Assembly: GCA_913061515.1 (NCBI GenBank)
Contig: CAJXSF010000013.1
Coordinates: 1-64,000 of the forward strand
Direction: 5' to 3'
Length of the DNA stretch: 64,000 nt
Source: an uncultured Gammaproteobacteria bacterium
Lineage (GTDB): Bacteria > Pseudomonadota > Gammaproteobacteria > Pseudomonadales > Pseudohongiellaceae
The notes under the pieces are model-generated. The model was not told where the DNA came from and did not search any database. It was given only the letters and a program-made list of their open reading frames with translations. Shown one piece after another: positions 16,881 through 27,052 of this stretch (its first letter is position 1; the number at the start of each line of letters is the position of its first letter). Position numbers and translations under genes: made by a program.

Positions 16881-18044
16881 TCAATTACCTTTCAAGTCCA
16901 TGGCTTCGCACAAAACATATCGACCTAGGTGGTTGCGAACATGTCCGGCAAGCTCGAGCCGCAAAAGATAAGTCTGAACTGTCGCTATGGGTAATTCCGA
17001 GCGTTCCACTATAGTATCTAATGCTACTGGATCATAGCCCATCGCCCGCAACACGCACCTAGCTTCGGGTTCTAAGCCTTGTAGCTTGGCCTCTTGTTGC
17101 TGTTCGCTCTTGGCGATTTGCAACAAGGAAACCTGCCCACTTAACAAACTATCTAGCTGTTCTAACACTTGTTCGGGGGAATCAATCAACGCGGCCCCTT
17201 GCTGAATTAGTCGATGACAACCGATGGACAATGGATTGCGTATCGAGCTGGGAATCGCGAAAAGCTCTCTATTATGTTCGAGTGCGAGACGTGCGGTAAT
17301 CAAAGACCCGCTGCGCAATGCCGCCTCGACAACAATTACGCCAGCACTCATGCCACTGATAATTCTATTGCGCTTGGGGAAATGCGACGCGATCGCCTTA
17401 CTGCCAAGAGGTAGTTCGGAGATCAGCGCACCATTATCGCTAATTTGCTGCGCTAGTACCGCGTTACTTTTCGGATAAACTACGTCCACACCAGTACCGA
17501 GCACTGCGACTGTGACTCCTTTTGTCGCCAACGCAGCCTCATGGGCGCAAGTATCGATTCCCCGCGCCATACCACTGCAAATACTCAAGCCTTGCTCGGC
17601 AAGAAAGCCTGCAAAACGCCTAGTATTGCTCTTGCCATCCACACTGCAACGCCTACTGCCAATCATCGCAATTTGCGGCGCTAATAAAGCTTGCGTCTGC
17701 CCAACAACAAAGAGCAGTGGCGGTGGGTCGTGAATCTCTCGCAACAAGGGCGGGTAGTGCGTATCGCTCAACAAGACAATATGGTGTTTCGGTGAAGCGT
17801 CAAGCCACGTCAAGGACTGGGCAAGCTGTCGCTGCACATCACTGTCGCTCTGACAAAGACGAATGGCTTGGATTTGCGTTTCTTTTAGGCCAGCGCCGCG
17901 AAGCGCGGATGCCTCTGCACCGACTATTTGAGAAGGAGGTCCAATGGCGCTTAATAAGCGGGCAAAGCAGCTATGCGGCAGCGCTTCAAGAAAGTACAGC
18001 GTTAAGGCTGGGGCGATTTCAGTATTTAGCATCTTAAAGATCAT
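16881..18044 (-). CDS. dprA: DNA-processing protein DprA
   Basis: DprA binds incoming single-stranded DNA and loads RecA during natural transformation. The 387-residue protein has an N-terminal helical region, then the Rossmann-like DprA domain (about 90-295) with IGSRRCS, SGMARGIDTCAHEAAL and AVLGTGVDVVYPKSN, GSLITARLALEHNRELFAIP, and a C-terminal winged helix (about 320-385). No other competence genes are in the window. It follows the LysM gene by 34 bases on the same strand, the same pairing seen in Pseudomonas. The start lacks a clear ribosome-binding site; an ATG four codons further in is an alternative. Confidence 0.95.
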   Translation of the reverse strand: MIFKMLNTEIAPALTLYFLEALPHSCFARLLSAIGPPSQIVGAEASALRGAGLKETQIQAIRLCQSDSDVQRQLAQSLTWLDASPKHHIVLLSDTHYPPLLREIHDPPPLLFVVGQTQALLAPQIAMIGSRRCSVDGKSNTRRFAGFLAEQGLSICSGMARGIDTCAHEAALATKGVTVAVLGTGVDVVYPKSNAVLAQQISDNGALISELPLGSKAIASHFPKRNRIISGMSAGVIVVEAALRSGSLITARLALEHNRELFAIPSSIRNPLSIGCHRLIQQGAALIDSPEQVLEQLDSLLSGQVSLLQIAKSEQQQEAKLQGLEPEARCVLRAMGYDPVALDTIVERSELPIATVQTYLLRLELAGHVRNHLGRYVLCEAMDLKGN

Positions 18045-18078
18045 CCGTGATCAAGGGTGCTTCTACAGGGTTGATTAA

Positions 18079-19131
18079 CTAGGGGGAGCTGAGTTTGTCT
18101 CCTACAGCTGAAGGCTCTGTCAAAGACAGAATGACGCCATAACTCAATTTCGCGAATGTTTTATAAGTCAGAACAACACCAATATCATTGGCGGGTAGCG
18201 ACACCCATTTATTGGTGATTGGGTCACGAACTGGCGCAACGCTCTTTTGAATCGTGAGAATATCGCCAACGCGCAGCCCTTGGGTTTCACCAATATCAAA
18301 AATGATGGTTTCAAACTGCGCCGCCTTACTCTCATTGTCTAGCAAACCAATAATCTCGCCACTGATTGCTTGTTCGGGCGTTGTTGGGAAAAACTGCGAG
18401 TCGATAACGCTGGTTTGTCGAGCCAATAGGCGATCACCCGCTTTCAACTCTTCTTTGCTATTAAGAATGAGAGCTTTCTTTATTCCGTCACCCTCATCAG
18501 AGGTGATGCGCAACGCCCCTAAATTGACTGCCTCTTGGCCCAAGGACTCTCTAGTCTCTGCATCGATATAGGCTGCGCCCAAACGAAAAACTTCATACTG
18601 ATTGATATTATTGGCCCACTCGCCGGTCACATAGACCTCGTGACCCGCTCCCATGAGCAAATTGCCGTTTACGCTTGAGAGTATATAAGGGGCTGTTTCG
18701 AATGCTTCTTTGTCGACAATGCGGTTATTGGCCAGAAAGCCATCGATCGCGGCGCGAGGAATAACCGGAATTGGGCTCGTCAGCGGGCTTTCGCGCACTT
18801 GCGGGCTTAATCGCACAACTTGCCGGCTGCCACGCTCCATCACAATACGGGGGCGGCCGTTGATATACACCAAATTGAGCACATCGCCGGGATAAATTAA
18901 GTCGGGATCCTCGACGTTTGGGTTTTGCTGCCAAATCTCTGGCCAACGCCAAGGCTCCTCAAGAAAAGTTGTGGAGATGTCCCATAGTGTATCGCCTTGT
19001 TTCACCACATAGGTGTCGGGGGAGTCGGCAGATAATGTTAAATTTTGTGCATGAGCACTAAATATGGCGCAAGAAATGACGGCACCGGCAAGGCATTTAT
19101 GTAGCAAGCTCTTTAGTCTTGTCGTGATCAT
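18079..19131 (-). CDS. LysM peptidoglycan-binding domain protein
   Basis: A secreted protein of 350 residues with a signal peptide (about 1-28, ending SAHA) and one LysM domain (about 40-90: YVVKQGDTLWDISTTFL ... NPDLIYPGDVLNL). LysM domains bind peptidoglycan. The remaining 250 residues form a domain found with LysM in gammaproteobacteria beside dprA; its role is unknown. Its start region is divergent from def, with a 121-base shared control region. Confidence 0.92.
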   Translation of the reverse strand: MITTRLKSLLHKCLAGAVISCAIFSAHAQNLTLSADSPDTYVVKQGDTLWDISTTFLEEPWRWPEIWQQNPNVEDPDLIYPGDVLNLVYINGRPRIVMERGSRQVVRLSPQVRESPLTSPIPVIPRAAIDGFLANNRIVDKEAFETAPYILSSVNGNLLMGAGHEVYVTGEWANNINQYEVFRLGAAYIDAETRESLGQEAVNLGALRITSDEGDGIKKALILNSKEELKAGDRLLARQTSVIDSQFFPTTPEQAISGEIIGLLDNESKAAQFETIIFDIGETQGLRVGDILTIQKSVAPVRDPITNKWVSLPANDIGVVLTYKTFAKLSYGVILSLTEPSAVGDKLSSP

Positions 19132-19252
19132 CTTTACAATCCAAGCTCTTGACGGGGTTAGTTATCTTAGCAATAAGGTATACTTAGCACTAGAAGCAGT
19201 TCACAGTCCAAAAATTTAATTTATTAGTCATCGACTTTTGGCACCCTTTACT

Positions 19253-19759
19253 ATGGCAATACTAGATATTTTAGAGTTTCCTGACTTGCGCCTACGCAAG
19301 AAGGCGGCTCCAGTGACTCAGTTCGATGAGGCGCTTAGCAAAACTATCGACGATATGTTCGAAACGATGTACGACGCCCCGGGTATTGGCTTAGCTGCCA
19401 CTCAGGTCAATGTGCATAAGCAGCTGATCGTAATCGATATCTCTGAGAACAAAGACGAACCTCTAGTGTTTATCAATCCTGAGATTGAAATTATAGACCA
19501 GACTCCCGAAGAGTATGACGAAGGGTGTTTATCGGTTCCTGGTTACTACGAAACTGTTGCAAGACCAAGAATGGTAAGAGTAAAAGCCCTAGACCGTGAC
19601 GGCAAACCGTTTGAAATTGAAACAGACGGCTTGTTAGCTACCTGTATACAGCATGAAAAAGACCATTTAAACGGCAAGTTATTTGTCGATTATTTGAGCA
19701 CTCTCAAGCGCGAACGCATTCGCTCTAAGCTGGTGAAAGCCCACAAAGAGTCCGCTTAA
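19253..19759 (+). CDS. def: Peptide deformylase
   Basis: It removes the formyl group from the N-terminal methionine of new proteins; the active-site metal is Fe(II) or Zn. The 168-residue protein has all three signatures: GIGLAATQ near 45, EGCLSVPG near 90 (metal-binding cysteine) and QHEKDHLNG near 132 (HExxH-type ligands and the catalytic glutamate). I chose the ATG at 19253, giving [11 protein letters not shown], the common N-terminus. It is followed by fmt, which formylates the initiator tRNA, so the two act in one pathway. Confidence 0.97.
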   Translation: MAILDILEFPDLRLRKKAAPVTQFDEALSKTIDDMFETMYDAPGIGLAATQVNVHKQLIVIDISENKDEPLVFINPEIEIIDQTPEEYDEGCLSVPGYYETVARPRMVRVKALDRDGKPFEIETDGLLATCIQHEKDHLNGKLFVDYLSTLKRERIRSKLVKAHKESA

Positions 19760-19814
19760 ACGACCATCATATGAACGATGCGCGCCTAGGGTGCGCATCG
19801 AGTTCGGATAATAC

Positions 19815-20780
19815 ATGCACGCTTTAAATATAGTTTTCGCCGGCACGCCTGAGTTTGCGGCTCAACATTTAGACGCTTTAATTGATTCCCCCCACAATAT
19901 TGTGGCGGTGTATACCCAGCCGGATCGTGCGGCAGGGCGAGGCAAGCAGCTACAGGCTAGTCCGGTCAAAAAACTTGCTTTAGAAAACGCCATCCCAGTT
20001 CACCAACCCCTTAATTTTAAAGCCGAAGAAGATAAGCAAGTACTTGCTTCTCACAATGCTGACGTCATGATTGTCGTCGCCTATGGCTTGATCTTACCCC
20101 AGGCTGTGTTGGATATTCCGCGGCTAGGCTGCATCAATGTTCATGCTTCTATATTGCCGCGTTGGCGCGGCGCAGCGCCCATTGAACGTGCATTATTAGC
20201 TGGCGACACGCAAACCGGTGTGACGATCATGCAAATGGATAAGGGGCTCGATACCGGCGCCATGCTAGTAAAGGCGACCACACCCATTTATGACGAAGAT
20301 GATCGCCAGACTCTCGAGGAGCGTTTAGCCGAAGTCGGTCGCGAGGCGCTTGTATCAGCACTGGCCCAAATCGACACATTACGCGCAAATGCCCAGACGC
20401 AAGACGATAGCCTAAGCACTTATGCCAGCAAATTAAGCAAAGATGAGGCGCTTATCGACTGGGAACAAAATGCTAGCGTCATCAACCGCACCATTCGCTG
20501 TGGAATAGGGCGCACACCCGCCTATTGCTTCTTGAATGGTGAAAGGGTGCGTATCTTGAAAGCTAAGGCCTTGCCTAAGCGCGGCGATGGCAAGCTCGGA
20601 GAAATAATCGAGCTTCAGCGTGAGACGCTGTACATCGCCTGCCAAGACTCCACTCTTGAGGTTAGTGTTATGCAGTTTCCAGGCAAAAGCGCACTATCCA
20701 TTCGCGATCTCCTTAACTCCAAGCGTGACGCGCTAGCCCTAGGCGTGTGTTTCACCAGCACAGATGTCAGGAGCTCATGA
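19815..20780 (+). CDS. fmt: Methionyl-tRNA formyltransferase
   Basis: It formylates initiator Met-tRNA with 10-formyltetrahydrofolate. The 321-residue protein has the N-terminal Rossmann domain with VFAGTPEFA, the HASILPRWRGAAPI block near 110 that holds the catalytic Asn/His/Asp region, and MDKGLDTG, plus the C-terminal OB-like tRNA-binding domain. Its stop TGA overlaps the ATG of rsmB (ATGA at 20777), indicating translational coupling. It is in the def-fmt-rsmB-trkA-trkH run. Confidence 0.97.
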   Translation: MHALNIVFAGTPEFAAQHLDALIDSPHNIVAVYTQPDRAAGRGKQLQASPVKKLALENAIPVHQPLNFKAEEDKQVLASHNADVMIVVAYGLILPQAVLDIPRLGCINVHASILPRWRGAAPIERALLAGDTQTGVTIMQMDKGLDTGAMLVKATTPIYDEDDRQTLEERLAEVGREALVSALAQIDTLRANAQTQDDSLSTYASKLSKDEALIDWEQNASVINRTIRCGIGRTPAYCFLNGERVRILKAKALPKRGDGKLGEIIELQRETLYIACQDSTLEVSVMQFPGKSALSIRDLLNSKRDALALGVCFTSTDVRSS

Positions 20781-22138
20781 AACCCAGCCAACTTAGGGCG
20801 AAAGCAGCCAAGACTCTTAGCCAATTGCTCAAACAAGAAGGATCCTTGGCGAGCCTTTTACAACGGGGCGATAGTGCTCAAGATCAGCAAAGCTTTCCAC
20901 TTCTACAAGAAATCATCTTCGGCACCTGTCGTTGGTATTTTCAGCTAGACGCCATTCTTGTCCAGCTTTTGAGCAAGCCCCTAAAGGCCAAAGACAACGA
21001 TATTCGCTGCCTTTTATTAATTGGGATTTATCAACTTCATCACCTGCGCGTTCCCGAATACGCTGTGGTCAACGAGACTGTCGGTGCCACCAAGATACTC
21101 AAGAAAGAATGGGCGAAAGGTTTAACCAACGCCATTTTGCGTGGGTTTATTCGTGAACAAGACTCTCTTGTTGAGAACAGCTTGAAAAAGCCGCAGGGCA
21201 AATATGCTCACCCGAAATGGTTAATCAAACGCTTGCAGGGCGCATGGCCTACCCAGTGGCAGCAAACTCTCGAAAACAATAATCTGCGCCCACCAATGAC
21301 ATTACGTGTGAACACGCTAAGAGTCTCAAGGGAGCAATTCTTAGATCAGCTCGCAAGTGCGGGAATAGGGTCTAGGGCAGGGGAGCTAGCCACAACCAGC
21401 ATCTACCTCGAACAGGCCTGTCCAGTGCACGAGATCCCAGGCTTTGCCGAAGGTCTATTCAGCGTGCAAGATGAGGCATCCCAGCTCATCCCCGATTTAA
21501 TGGTGCTTGCCCCGGGGCAGCGCGTGCTTGATGCTTGCGCGGCGCCAGGAGGTAAAACCTGCCATATTCTCGAAAGTGGCCATGCCTTCACCTCAGTCCT
21601 CGCTTTAGATAATGACGCACGCCGATTAGAACGTCTGCACGAAAACCTTGCACGGCTGCAATTATCAGCACAGGTAAAAACAGGCGATGCCTCAGACCCA
21701 AGCCAATGGTGGGATGGCAAACCCTTTGATCGCATTCTTTTGGACGCCCCTTGCTCTGCAACGGGAATCATTCGGCGCCACCCTGACATCAAACTATTAC
21801 GCCAAGATGCCGATATTCCTAAACTACAGGGTATTCAATCGCAGATATTGGAAACCTTATGGTCTTGCTTGGCCCCAGGGGGAGTATTGCTGTATTCCAC
21901 ATGCTCGATATTGCCCGAAGAAAACAACACAATAGTTGAAAGATTCCTTACGCAACATAGCGATGCGAAAGTGGAGGGAATTTCTGCGTCATGGGGAGTA
22001 GAATGCCCAACAGGCAGGCAGTTGCTTCCCCAGGCGGATGGTAATGACGGCTTTTTCTATGCTCGATTAAAAAAATCGGACCTCGCTGCTTCCAAAGCGC
22101 CGGTCGAATCAAGCACAGCACTGGAGAACTCGCAGTAA
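20777..22138 (+). CDS. rsmB: 16S rRNA m5C967 methyltransferase RsmB
   Basis: It methylates cytosine 967 of 16S rRNA with S-adenosylmethionine. The 453-residue protein has an N-terminal NusB-like RNA-binding domain (about 1-140) and a Rossmann methyltransferase domain with DACAAPGGKTCHILE, DAPCSATGIIRRHPDIK and the catalytic cysteine in YSTCSILPEEN. The ATG at 20777 has AGGAG upstream and overlaps the fmt stop; an in-frame GTG at 20747 lies inside fmt and is less likely. trkA starts immediately after the stop. Confidence 0.97.
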   Translation: MKPSQLRAKAAKTLSQLLKQEGSLASLLQRGDSAQDQQSFPLLQEIIFGTCRWYFQLDAILVQLLSKPLKAKDNDIRCLLLIGIYQLHHLRVPEYAVVNETVGATKILKKEWAKGLTNAILRGFIREQDSLVENSLKKPQGKYAHPKWLIKRLQGAWPTQWQQTLENNNLRPPMTLRVNTLRVSREQFLDQLASAGIGSRAGELATTSIYLEQACPVHEIPGFAEGLFSVQDEASQLIPDLMVLAPGQRVLDACAAPGGKTCHILESGHAFTSVLALDNDARRLERLHENLARLQLSAQVKTGDASDPSQWWDGKPFDRILLDAPCSATGIIRRHPDIKLLRQDADIPKLQGIQSQILETLWSCLAPGGVLLYSTCSILPEENNTIVERFLTQHSDAKVEGISASWGVECPTGRQLLPQADGNDGFFYARLKKSDLAASKAPVESSTALENSQ

Positions 22139-23512
22139 ATGAAGATTATTATCCTCGGCGCAAATCACGTCTCCATCTCTTTGGCAGAAAACCTTGCAAG
22201 TGAGGCCAATGACATCACCATTGTCGACCCTGATGCAGAGCTGCTTCGTGAAGTAAAAGACCGAATTGATATCGGCACGGCAGTAGGTCAGCCATCCTAC
22301 CCCGATGTCTTGCGTTTTGCTGGCGCTGAAGACGCCGATATGTTGTTAGCGGTGACAGAGAATGACGAAGTTAATCTCGTTGCTTGTCAGATTGCCCAGG
22401 TACTATTCAAAACTCCAAAGAAAATTTGCCGCCTTCGCTCAGCGTCCTATATGGCCACAGAAAACTTGTTTGGCCCAGGCGCGCTAGCCGCTGACGTTGT
22501 CATCAGCCCAGAACAATTGGTCTCTCATTACATCGAACGGCTAATTGACCTGCCCGGCTCTTTGCAGGTGTTGGACTTTGCCGAAGGCAAGGCGCAGCTT
22601 GTTGCCGTAAAAGCTTATTATGGCGGCCCATTAGTTGGCCAAGAGATTCGTTTCCTGCGTGAGCATATGCCCTCTGTCGACACTCGTGTCGCCGCTATTT
22701 TCCGTCGCGACACGGCCATCATGCCCGAAGGCTCAACGGTAATTGAAGCCGATGACGAAGTATTCTTTATCGCTGCACAGAAAAATATTCGCGCGGTGAT
22801 GGGCGAGCTGCGGCGCTTAGACAAACCTTATAAGCGCATCATCATCGCAGGCGGTGGCAACATTGGCTCCCGTTTGGCAGAGGCCGTTGAAAAGCGCTAT
22901 CAAACGAAGATTATCGAACGCAACCCAGAGCGTTGTGCCTATCTTTCTGAGAAACTCGATCGCGCAATTGTGCTCAATGGAGAATCTTCAGACCAAGAGT
23001 TGCTGCTTGAAGAGAGCATCGCTGATACGGATGTTTTTCTTGCGCTAACCAATGACGATGAAGCAAACATCATGTCATCAATGCTTGCCAAGCGTTTAGG
23101 CGCGCGCAAAGTGATGACCCTGATTAACAACCCAGCCTACGTCGACCTAGTGCAAGGCGGCGAGATCGATATCGCAATCTCGCCACAGCAGGCGACCATA
23201 GGAAGCTTGTTAACACATGTACGCCGCGGCGATATCGTCAATGTTCACTCTTTGCGACGAGGTGCAGCAGAGGCACTAGAGGCGATCGCCCATGGCGACA
23301 AACATTCCTCGAAAGTAGTAGGGCGAGCGATTGAAGATGTCGAGCTGCCTAACGGAACGACTATCGGTGCTATCGTGCGCGATGACGAAGTGCTTATTGC
23401 TCACGACAATATTGTCGTGCAGTCGGGCGATCATGTCATCTTGTTCCTCGTCGACAAGAAACGCATACCCGAAGTAGAACGTCTTTTCCAAGTTGGCCTT
23501 ACCTTCTTCTGA
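22139..23512 (+). CDS. trkA: Trk potassium uptake regulatory protein TrkA
   Basis: TrkA is the cytoplasmic nucleotide-binding regulator of the TrkH potassium channel. The 457-residue protein has two RCK-N/RCK-C repeats (about 1-225 and 230-457). The second Rossmann motif, [15 protein letters not shown] near 233, is canonical. The first reads [15 protein letters not shown] near residue 4, where the usual GxGxxG (as in E. coli LGAGQVG) has lost its second and third glycines, so nucleotide binding at the first site may be altered. It starts directly at the rsmB stop and precedes trkH. Confidence 0.96.
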   Translation: MKIIILGANHVSISLAENLASEANDITIVDPDAELLREVKDRIDIGTAVGQPSYPDVLRFAGAEDADMLLAVTENDEVNLVACQIAQVLFKTPKKICRLRSASYMATENLFGPGALAADVVISPEQLVSHYIERLIDLPGSLQVLDFAEGKAQLVAVKAYYGGPLVGQEIRFLREHMPSVDTRVAAIFRRDTAIMPEGSTVIEADDEVFFIAAQKNIRAVMGELRRLDKPYKRIIIAGGGNIGSRLAEAVEKRYQTKIIERNPERCAYLSEKLDRAIVLNGESSDQELLLEESIADTDVFLALTNDDEANIMSSMLAKRLGARKVMTLINNPAYVDLVQGGEIDIAISPQQATIGSLLTHVRRGDIVNVHSLRRGAAEALEAIAHGDKHSSKVVGRAIEDVELPNGTTIGAIVRDDEVLIAHDNIVVQSGDHVILFLVDKKRIPEVERLFQVGLTFF

Positions 23513-23519
23513 GAGAGTT

Positions 23520-24971
23520 ATGCACTTTTCGATTGTTTGCAGAATACTAGGCGTTCTCTTGATGCTCTTCAGCATCTTGGCCAACCTTCCTTCAATTATT
23601 ATCTCGATCATCTATGCCGATGGCGAGATCGCTTCTTTCGTAACCTCTTTGCTCATCACGTTTATCACTGGTTTTGTCTTGTGGTTTTTTACCCTAGGGT
23701 CAAAAAAAGAGCTGCGCACTCGTGATGGCTTCTTAATCGTAACGCTATTCTGGACAGTGCTCGGGGTGTTTGGGGCGCTACCTTTTTTCCTGTCGTTCGA
23801 TCTGCCTTTATCGGTGACTGACGCGGTATTCGAATCGATCTCTGGCTTGAGCACAACAGGGGCGACGGTGATTGTTGGGCTTGATGTTCTCCCTAAATCA
23901 ATTTTGTTCTATCGTCAGCAACTGCAGTGGTTAGGCGGCATGGGTATTGTGGCATTGGCCGTCGCCGTACTGCCAATGCTCGGTATCGGGGGGATGCAGC
24001 TATACAGAGCGGAAAGCCCAGGCCCCGTTAAAAATGATAACTTGGTGCCGCGCCTAGCCGAAACGGCCAAGGCTCTTTGGTATATTTATCTTGCTCTCAC
24101 TCTCGCCTGCGCCTTGTTTTTCTGGGCAGCGGGTATGACACTTTTCGATGCGATTTGTCATAGCTTCACTACCGTCGCAATCGGAGGCTTCTCTACTCAC
24201 GATGCTAGTTTGGCCTATTTCGACAGCTCACTCATTAACATCATCGCCACGGTGTTTATGTTCTTGGCGGGCATCAATTTCGCTTTGCACTTTACTGCCT
24301 GGCGCGCCAAGAATATCTCGCAATACTGGAAAGACCCAGAACTGCGCTTCTACGCCGTTATGCTCTTAGTCTTGAGCCTTATTACCATTGGGGTTCTGTA
24401 TTTTTCACAAACGCACACGCTATTTGATTCCATTGTGCATGGCGCTTTTCAAAGTGTATCAATTGCCACTACGACTGGGTTCACCACTGACGATTTCAGC
24501 ACTTGGCCCTCGATGCTGCCATATATGCTGATCTACGCCTCTATCATTGGCGCTTGCGCTGGGTCTACCGGTGGCGGCATGAAAGTCATTCGCATACTGT
24601 TGATTTTGAAGCAAGGTCTGCGCGAGATTCAGCGCTTAATCCACCCCAATGCCGTCATCCCAATTAAGTTGGGCAGCACCCTCGTACCCGATAAAGTGAT
24701 TGAGTCGGTATGGGGGTTTTTCGCGATGTATGTAATGGTATTTCTAGCGTTACTACTAGCGATGCTTGCCACTGGCTTGGATGTAGTCACGGCTTTTAGT
24801 GCAGTCGGTGCCGCCATCAATAATCTTGGGCCAGGCCTTGAAGGGGTGGCTAAAAACTACGCAGAAGTCACCGATACAGGCAAATGGATTCTTTGTTTCG
24901 CGATGCTATTAGGGCGCTTGGAGATCTTCACCTTGTTAGTGCTTTTCTTGCCTATGTTCTGGCGCCGTTAA
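23520..24971 (+). CDS. trkH: Trk potassium uptake channel TrkH
   Basis: The 483-residue membrane channel subunit for potassium uptake, with four pore-loop repeats (for example SGLSTTGATV near 110, AIGGFSTHD near 220, TTTGFTTDDF near 315 and GNLGPG-like AINNLGPGLEGV near 430). It works with TrkA immediately upstream. The ATG at 23520 follows GAGAGAG; the longer in-frame TTG at 23493 lies inside trkA. Its stop overlaps the end of the convergent acyltransferase gene by 3 bases. Having trkH next to trkA makes a complete uptake unit. Confidence 0.96.
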   Translation: MHFSIVCRILGVLLMLFSILANLPSIIISIIYADGEIASFVTSLLITFITGFVLWFFTLGSKKELRTRDGFLIVTLFWTVLGVFGALPFFLSFDLPLSVTDAVFESISGLSTTGATVIVGLDVLPKSILFYRQQLQWLGGMGIVALAVAVLPMLGIGGMQLYRAESPGPVKNDNLVPRLAETAKALWYIYLALTLACALFFWAAGMTLFDAICHSFTTVAIGGFSTHDASLAYFDSSLINIIATVFMFLAGINFALHFTAWRAKNISQYWKDPELRFYAVMLLVLSLITIGVLYFSQTHTLFDSIVHGAFQSVSIATTTGFTTDDFSTWPSMLPYMLIYASIIGACAGSTGGGMKVIRILLILKQGLREIQRLIHPNAVIPIKLGSTLVPDKVIESVWGFFAMYVMVFLALLLAMLATGLDVVTAFSAVGAAINNLGPGLEGVAKNYAEVTDTGKWILCFAMLLGRLEIFTLLVLFLPMFWRR

Positions 24972-25846
24972 CGGTATAAGGTGTTCTTAGTATTGTCCGC
25001 CTGACGCTTGAATCGACGATACTCCCACTGATATTGCGCCGGCGCCAAGCGTACGCAATCTTCCACAGTGTCGTTCAATGCTTGTGTTGCAATCGCAACA
25101 TCTGCATTGGCAACATCGGCCCGTGCCGGTTGAATAACTATCTCAAAACCTGCACTGTCTTCTAAACGTTTGGCAAAAATACTCAACACGCTGGACTCGG
25201 TGCGATTGGCTAGCTTGGCGACCAATGTCATGGTCAACGCCTCAACACCAAAGAAAGGCGCAAACACGCCACTTTCTATACTAGGTTCTTGATCTGGCAG
25301 AATTCCGACTAACTCACCTCGTGCTAATGCCTTCAAGAGCATCGCTACCCCTTTTGCGGAAGTAGGGGCGAGTTTCGCGCCTAAACGAGAACGGTATTGA
25401 AGCATTTTCGGTTCGAATGCCGTGAGCTTGGGGGGTTTGTAAAGATAGGTGCTTTGCGCACAGCTATCCAGATAGAGTCCGCAGAGCTCCCAATTGCCAA
25501 GGTGGGGAGCTAGCACGATAATGCCCGAGCCCTTGGCTAGCGCGGCATCCAAATGTTCTTTACCGGTGAAGCCAACAATCTTGGACAATGCCGCTTTTGG
25601 CGAATTAATCCATATTTGCCCTAGTTCACAAGCCGTTCTGGCGGTCTCAATCAAGCTACGCTTGGCTAATTCGTCCTGTTCTTGCTGGGACAGCTGGGGA
25701 AAACACAGCGCTAGATTGATTCGCGTGATACGACACGACTCTGTTTGCAACTTCCAAGCTGCCCAACCGATAAGCGCACCCAAGCGGTGAGCGGCCCTTA
25801 GAGAAAGCCAACTGCACACACGCAGCACTGCGTTGAGTAATATCAC
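24968..25846 (-). CDS. Lysophospholipid/lipid A acyltransferase family protein
   Basis: A 292-residue LpxL/LpxM-family (LPLAT) acyltransferase, which typically adds secondary acyl chains to lipid A at the inner membrane. It has an N-terminal hydrophobic segment and the catalytic HLGNWE (HX4E) near residue 114, followed by YKPPK, GILPDQEP near 183 and a VAPFFG-like region. The position beside glyQ matches the acyltransferase beside glyQ and tag in Pseudomonas; tag is absent here. Start codon GTG at 25846 without an obvious ribosome-binding site. The exact acyl donor and acceptor cannot be told from sequence. Confidence 0.87.
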   Translation of the reverse strand: MILLNAVLRVCSWLSLRAAHRLGALIGWAAWKLQTESCRITRINLALCFPQLSQQEQDELAKRSLIETARTACELGQIWINSPKAALSKIVGFTGKEHLDAALAKGSGIIVLAPHLGNWELCGLYLDSCAQSTYLYKPPKLTAFEPKMLQYRSRLGAKLAPTSAKGVAMLLKALARGELVGILPDQEPSIESGVFAPFFGVEALTMTLVAKLANRTESSVLSIFAKRLEDSAGFEIVIQPARADVANADVAIATQALNDTVEDCVRLAPAQYQWEYRRFKRQADNTKNTLYR

Positions 25847-26060
25847 TTTGACAGTTTGGATAGAAAACCCCTTATCTGGCTAGCTGCTTGCTCTTTATCG
25901 ACTATGGCCAAGTTCCACCGGATGAGGGCGAATTCTATAGTACGCGAGCCAGAGCGGCAAAAGCGATTCAGCTCTACGCCCCCTATGCCCTTGAGTATGG
26001 ATATTGACTATAGAATCAAGGATAATCGCCAACTCTTTAAAATGATCTTCGGAGTGATTC

Positions 26061-26999
26061 TTGTCTGCTACAACACCGCAGCCCGACCTTGGAACTTTCC
26101 AAGGCCTAATCCTAGCGCTACAACAATTTTGGGCAAATAAAGGCTGTGTACTAATGCAGCCTCTCGATTTAGAGGTTGGCGCCGGCACATTTCACCCTGC
26201 AACATTCTTGCGCGCAATTGGCCCAGAAAGTTGGAATACAGCCTATGTGCAGCCAAGCCGTCGCCCTACAGACGGGCGTTATGGGGAAAACCCTAACCGT
26301 TTGCAGCACTATTACCAGTTTCAGGTCATTCTTAAACCTTCCCCTCCCAATATCCAAGAGCTTTATCTTGAATCGCTCGTTAGCCTTGGCATCGACCCCA
26401 AAGTGCACGATATTCGCTTTGTTGAAGACAACTGGGAGTCGCCAACACTTGGCGCATGGGGTTTGGGTTGGGAAGTCTGGCTCAATGGCATGGAAGTGAC
26501 CCAATTTACCTACTTCCAGCAGGTTGGCGGATTAGAGTGTTTCCCTGTCAGTGGTGAGATCACTTACGGAATCGAACGCATTGCCATGTACTTACAGGGC
26601 GTCGATAGCATTTATGACATCGTGTGGACGAAAGGGCCAGAAGGTGTTGTGACTTACGGTGATGTATTTCGTCAGAATGAAGTCGAAATGTCTGCCTACA
26701 ACTTCGAGCACGCCAATGTCGAGAACCTATTTCGCTATTTCGATGACTGCGAACAACAGTGCGAGCAATTGATCGAAAAGGGTCTGGCGCTGCCCGCCTA
26801 TGAGCAAGTTCTCAAGGCATCGCATTATTTTAATTTGCTAGATGCGCGCCACGCGATTTCCGTGACCGAGCGACAGCGCTTTATTTTGCGCGTGCGCACA
26901 CTGTCACGACAAGTTGCCGAAGCCTATTACGAAAGCCGCAAGGCCTTAGGTTTCCCTTTGGCGCCCGAAGCATTGCGTAAGCAGTACCTCGATAAGTAA
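26061..26999 (+). CDS. glyQ: Glycyl-tRNA synthetase alpha subunit
   Basis: It activates glycine for tRNA-Gly as part of the alpha2-beta2 enzyme with GlyS. The 312-residue protein has [65 protein letters not shown] and the FQVILKP and [14 protein letters not shown] blocks of class II synthetase motifs. The start is TTG at 26061, supported by GGAG 6 bases upstream and by alignment to the usual N-terminus. glyS follows after 53 bases. Confidence 0.97.
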   Translation: MSATTPQPDLGTFQGLILALQQFWANKGCVLMQPLDLEVGAGTFHPATFLRAIGPESWNTAYVQPSRRPTDGRYGENPNRLQHYYQFQVILKPSPPNIQELYLESLVSLGIDPKVHDIRFVEDNWESPTLGAWGLGWEVWLNGMEVTQFTYFQQVGGLECFPVSGEITYGIERIAMYLQGVDSIYDIVWTKGPEGVVTYGDVFRQNEVEMSAYNFEHANVENLFRYFDDCEQQCEQLIEKGLALPAYEQVLKASHYFNLLDARHAISVTERQRFILRVRTLSRQVAEAYYESRKALGFPLAPEALRKQYLDK

Positions 27000-27052
27000 A
27001 CACCAATACAGCCCATTGGCTGACCAACTCGATTCAGACATTGCAGGACATC

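Noticed and set aside
19149-19184. TTGACG and TATACT as the def promoter
   Set aside because: The spacer is 24 bases, too long for a sigma-70 promoter, so the pair is likely coincidental.
25856-26140. A 94-codon frame between the acyltransferase and glyQ
   Set aside because: It overlaps the supported TTG start and coding sequence of glyQ, lacks a ribosome-binding site and the region is needed as the divergent promoter.
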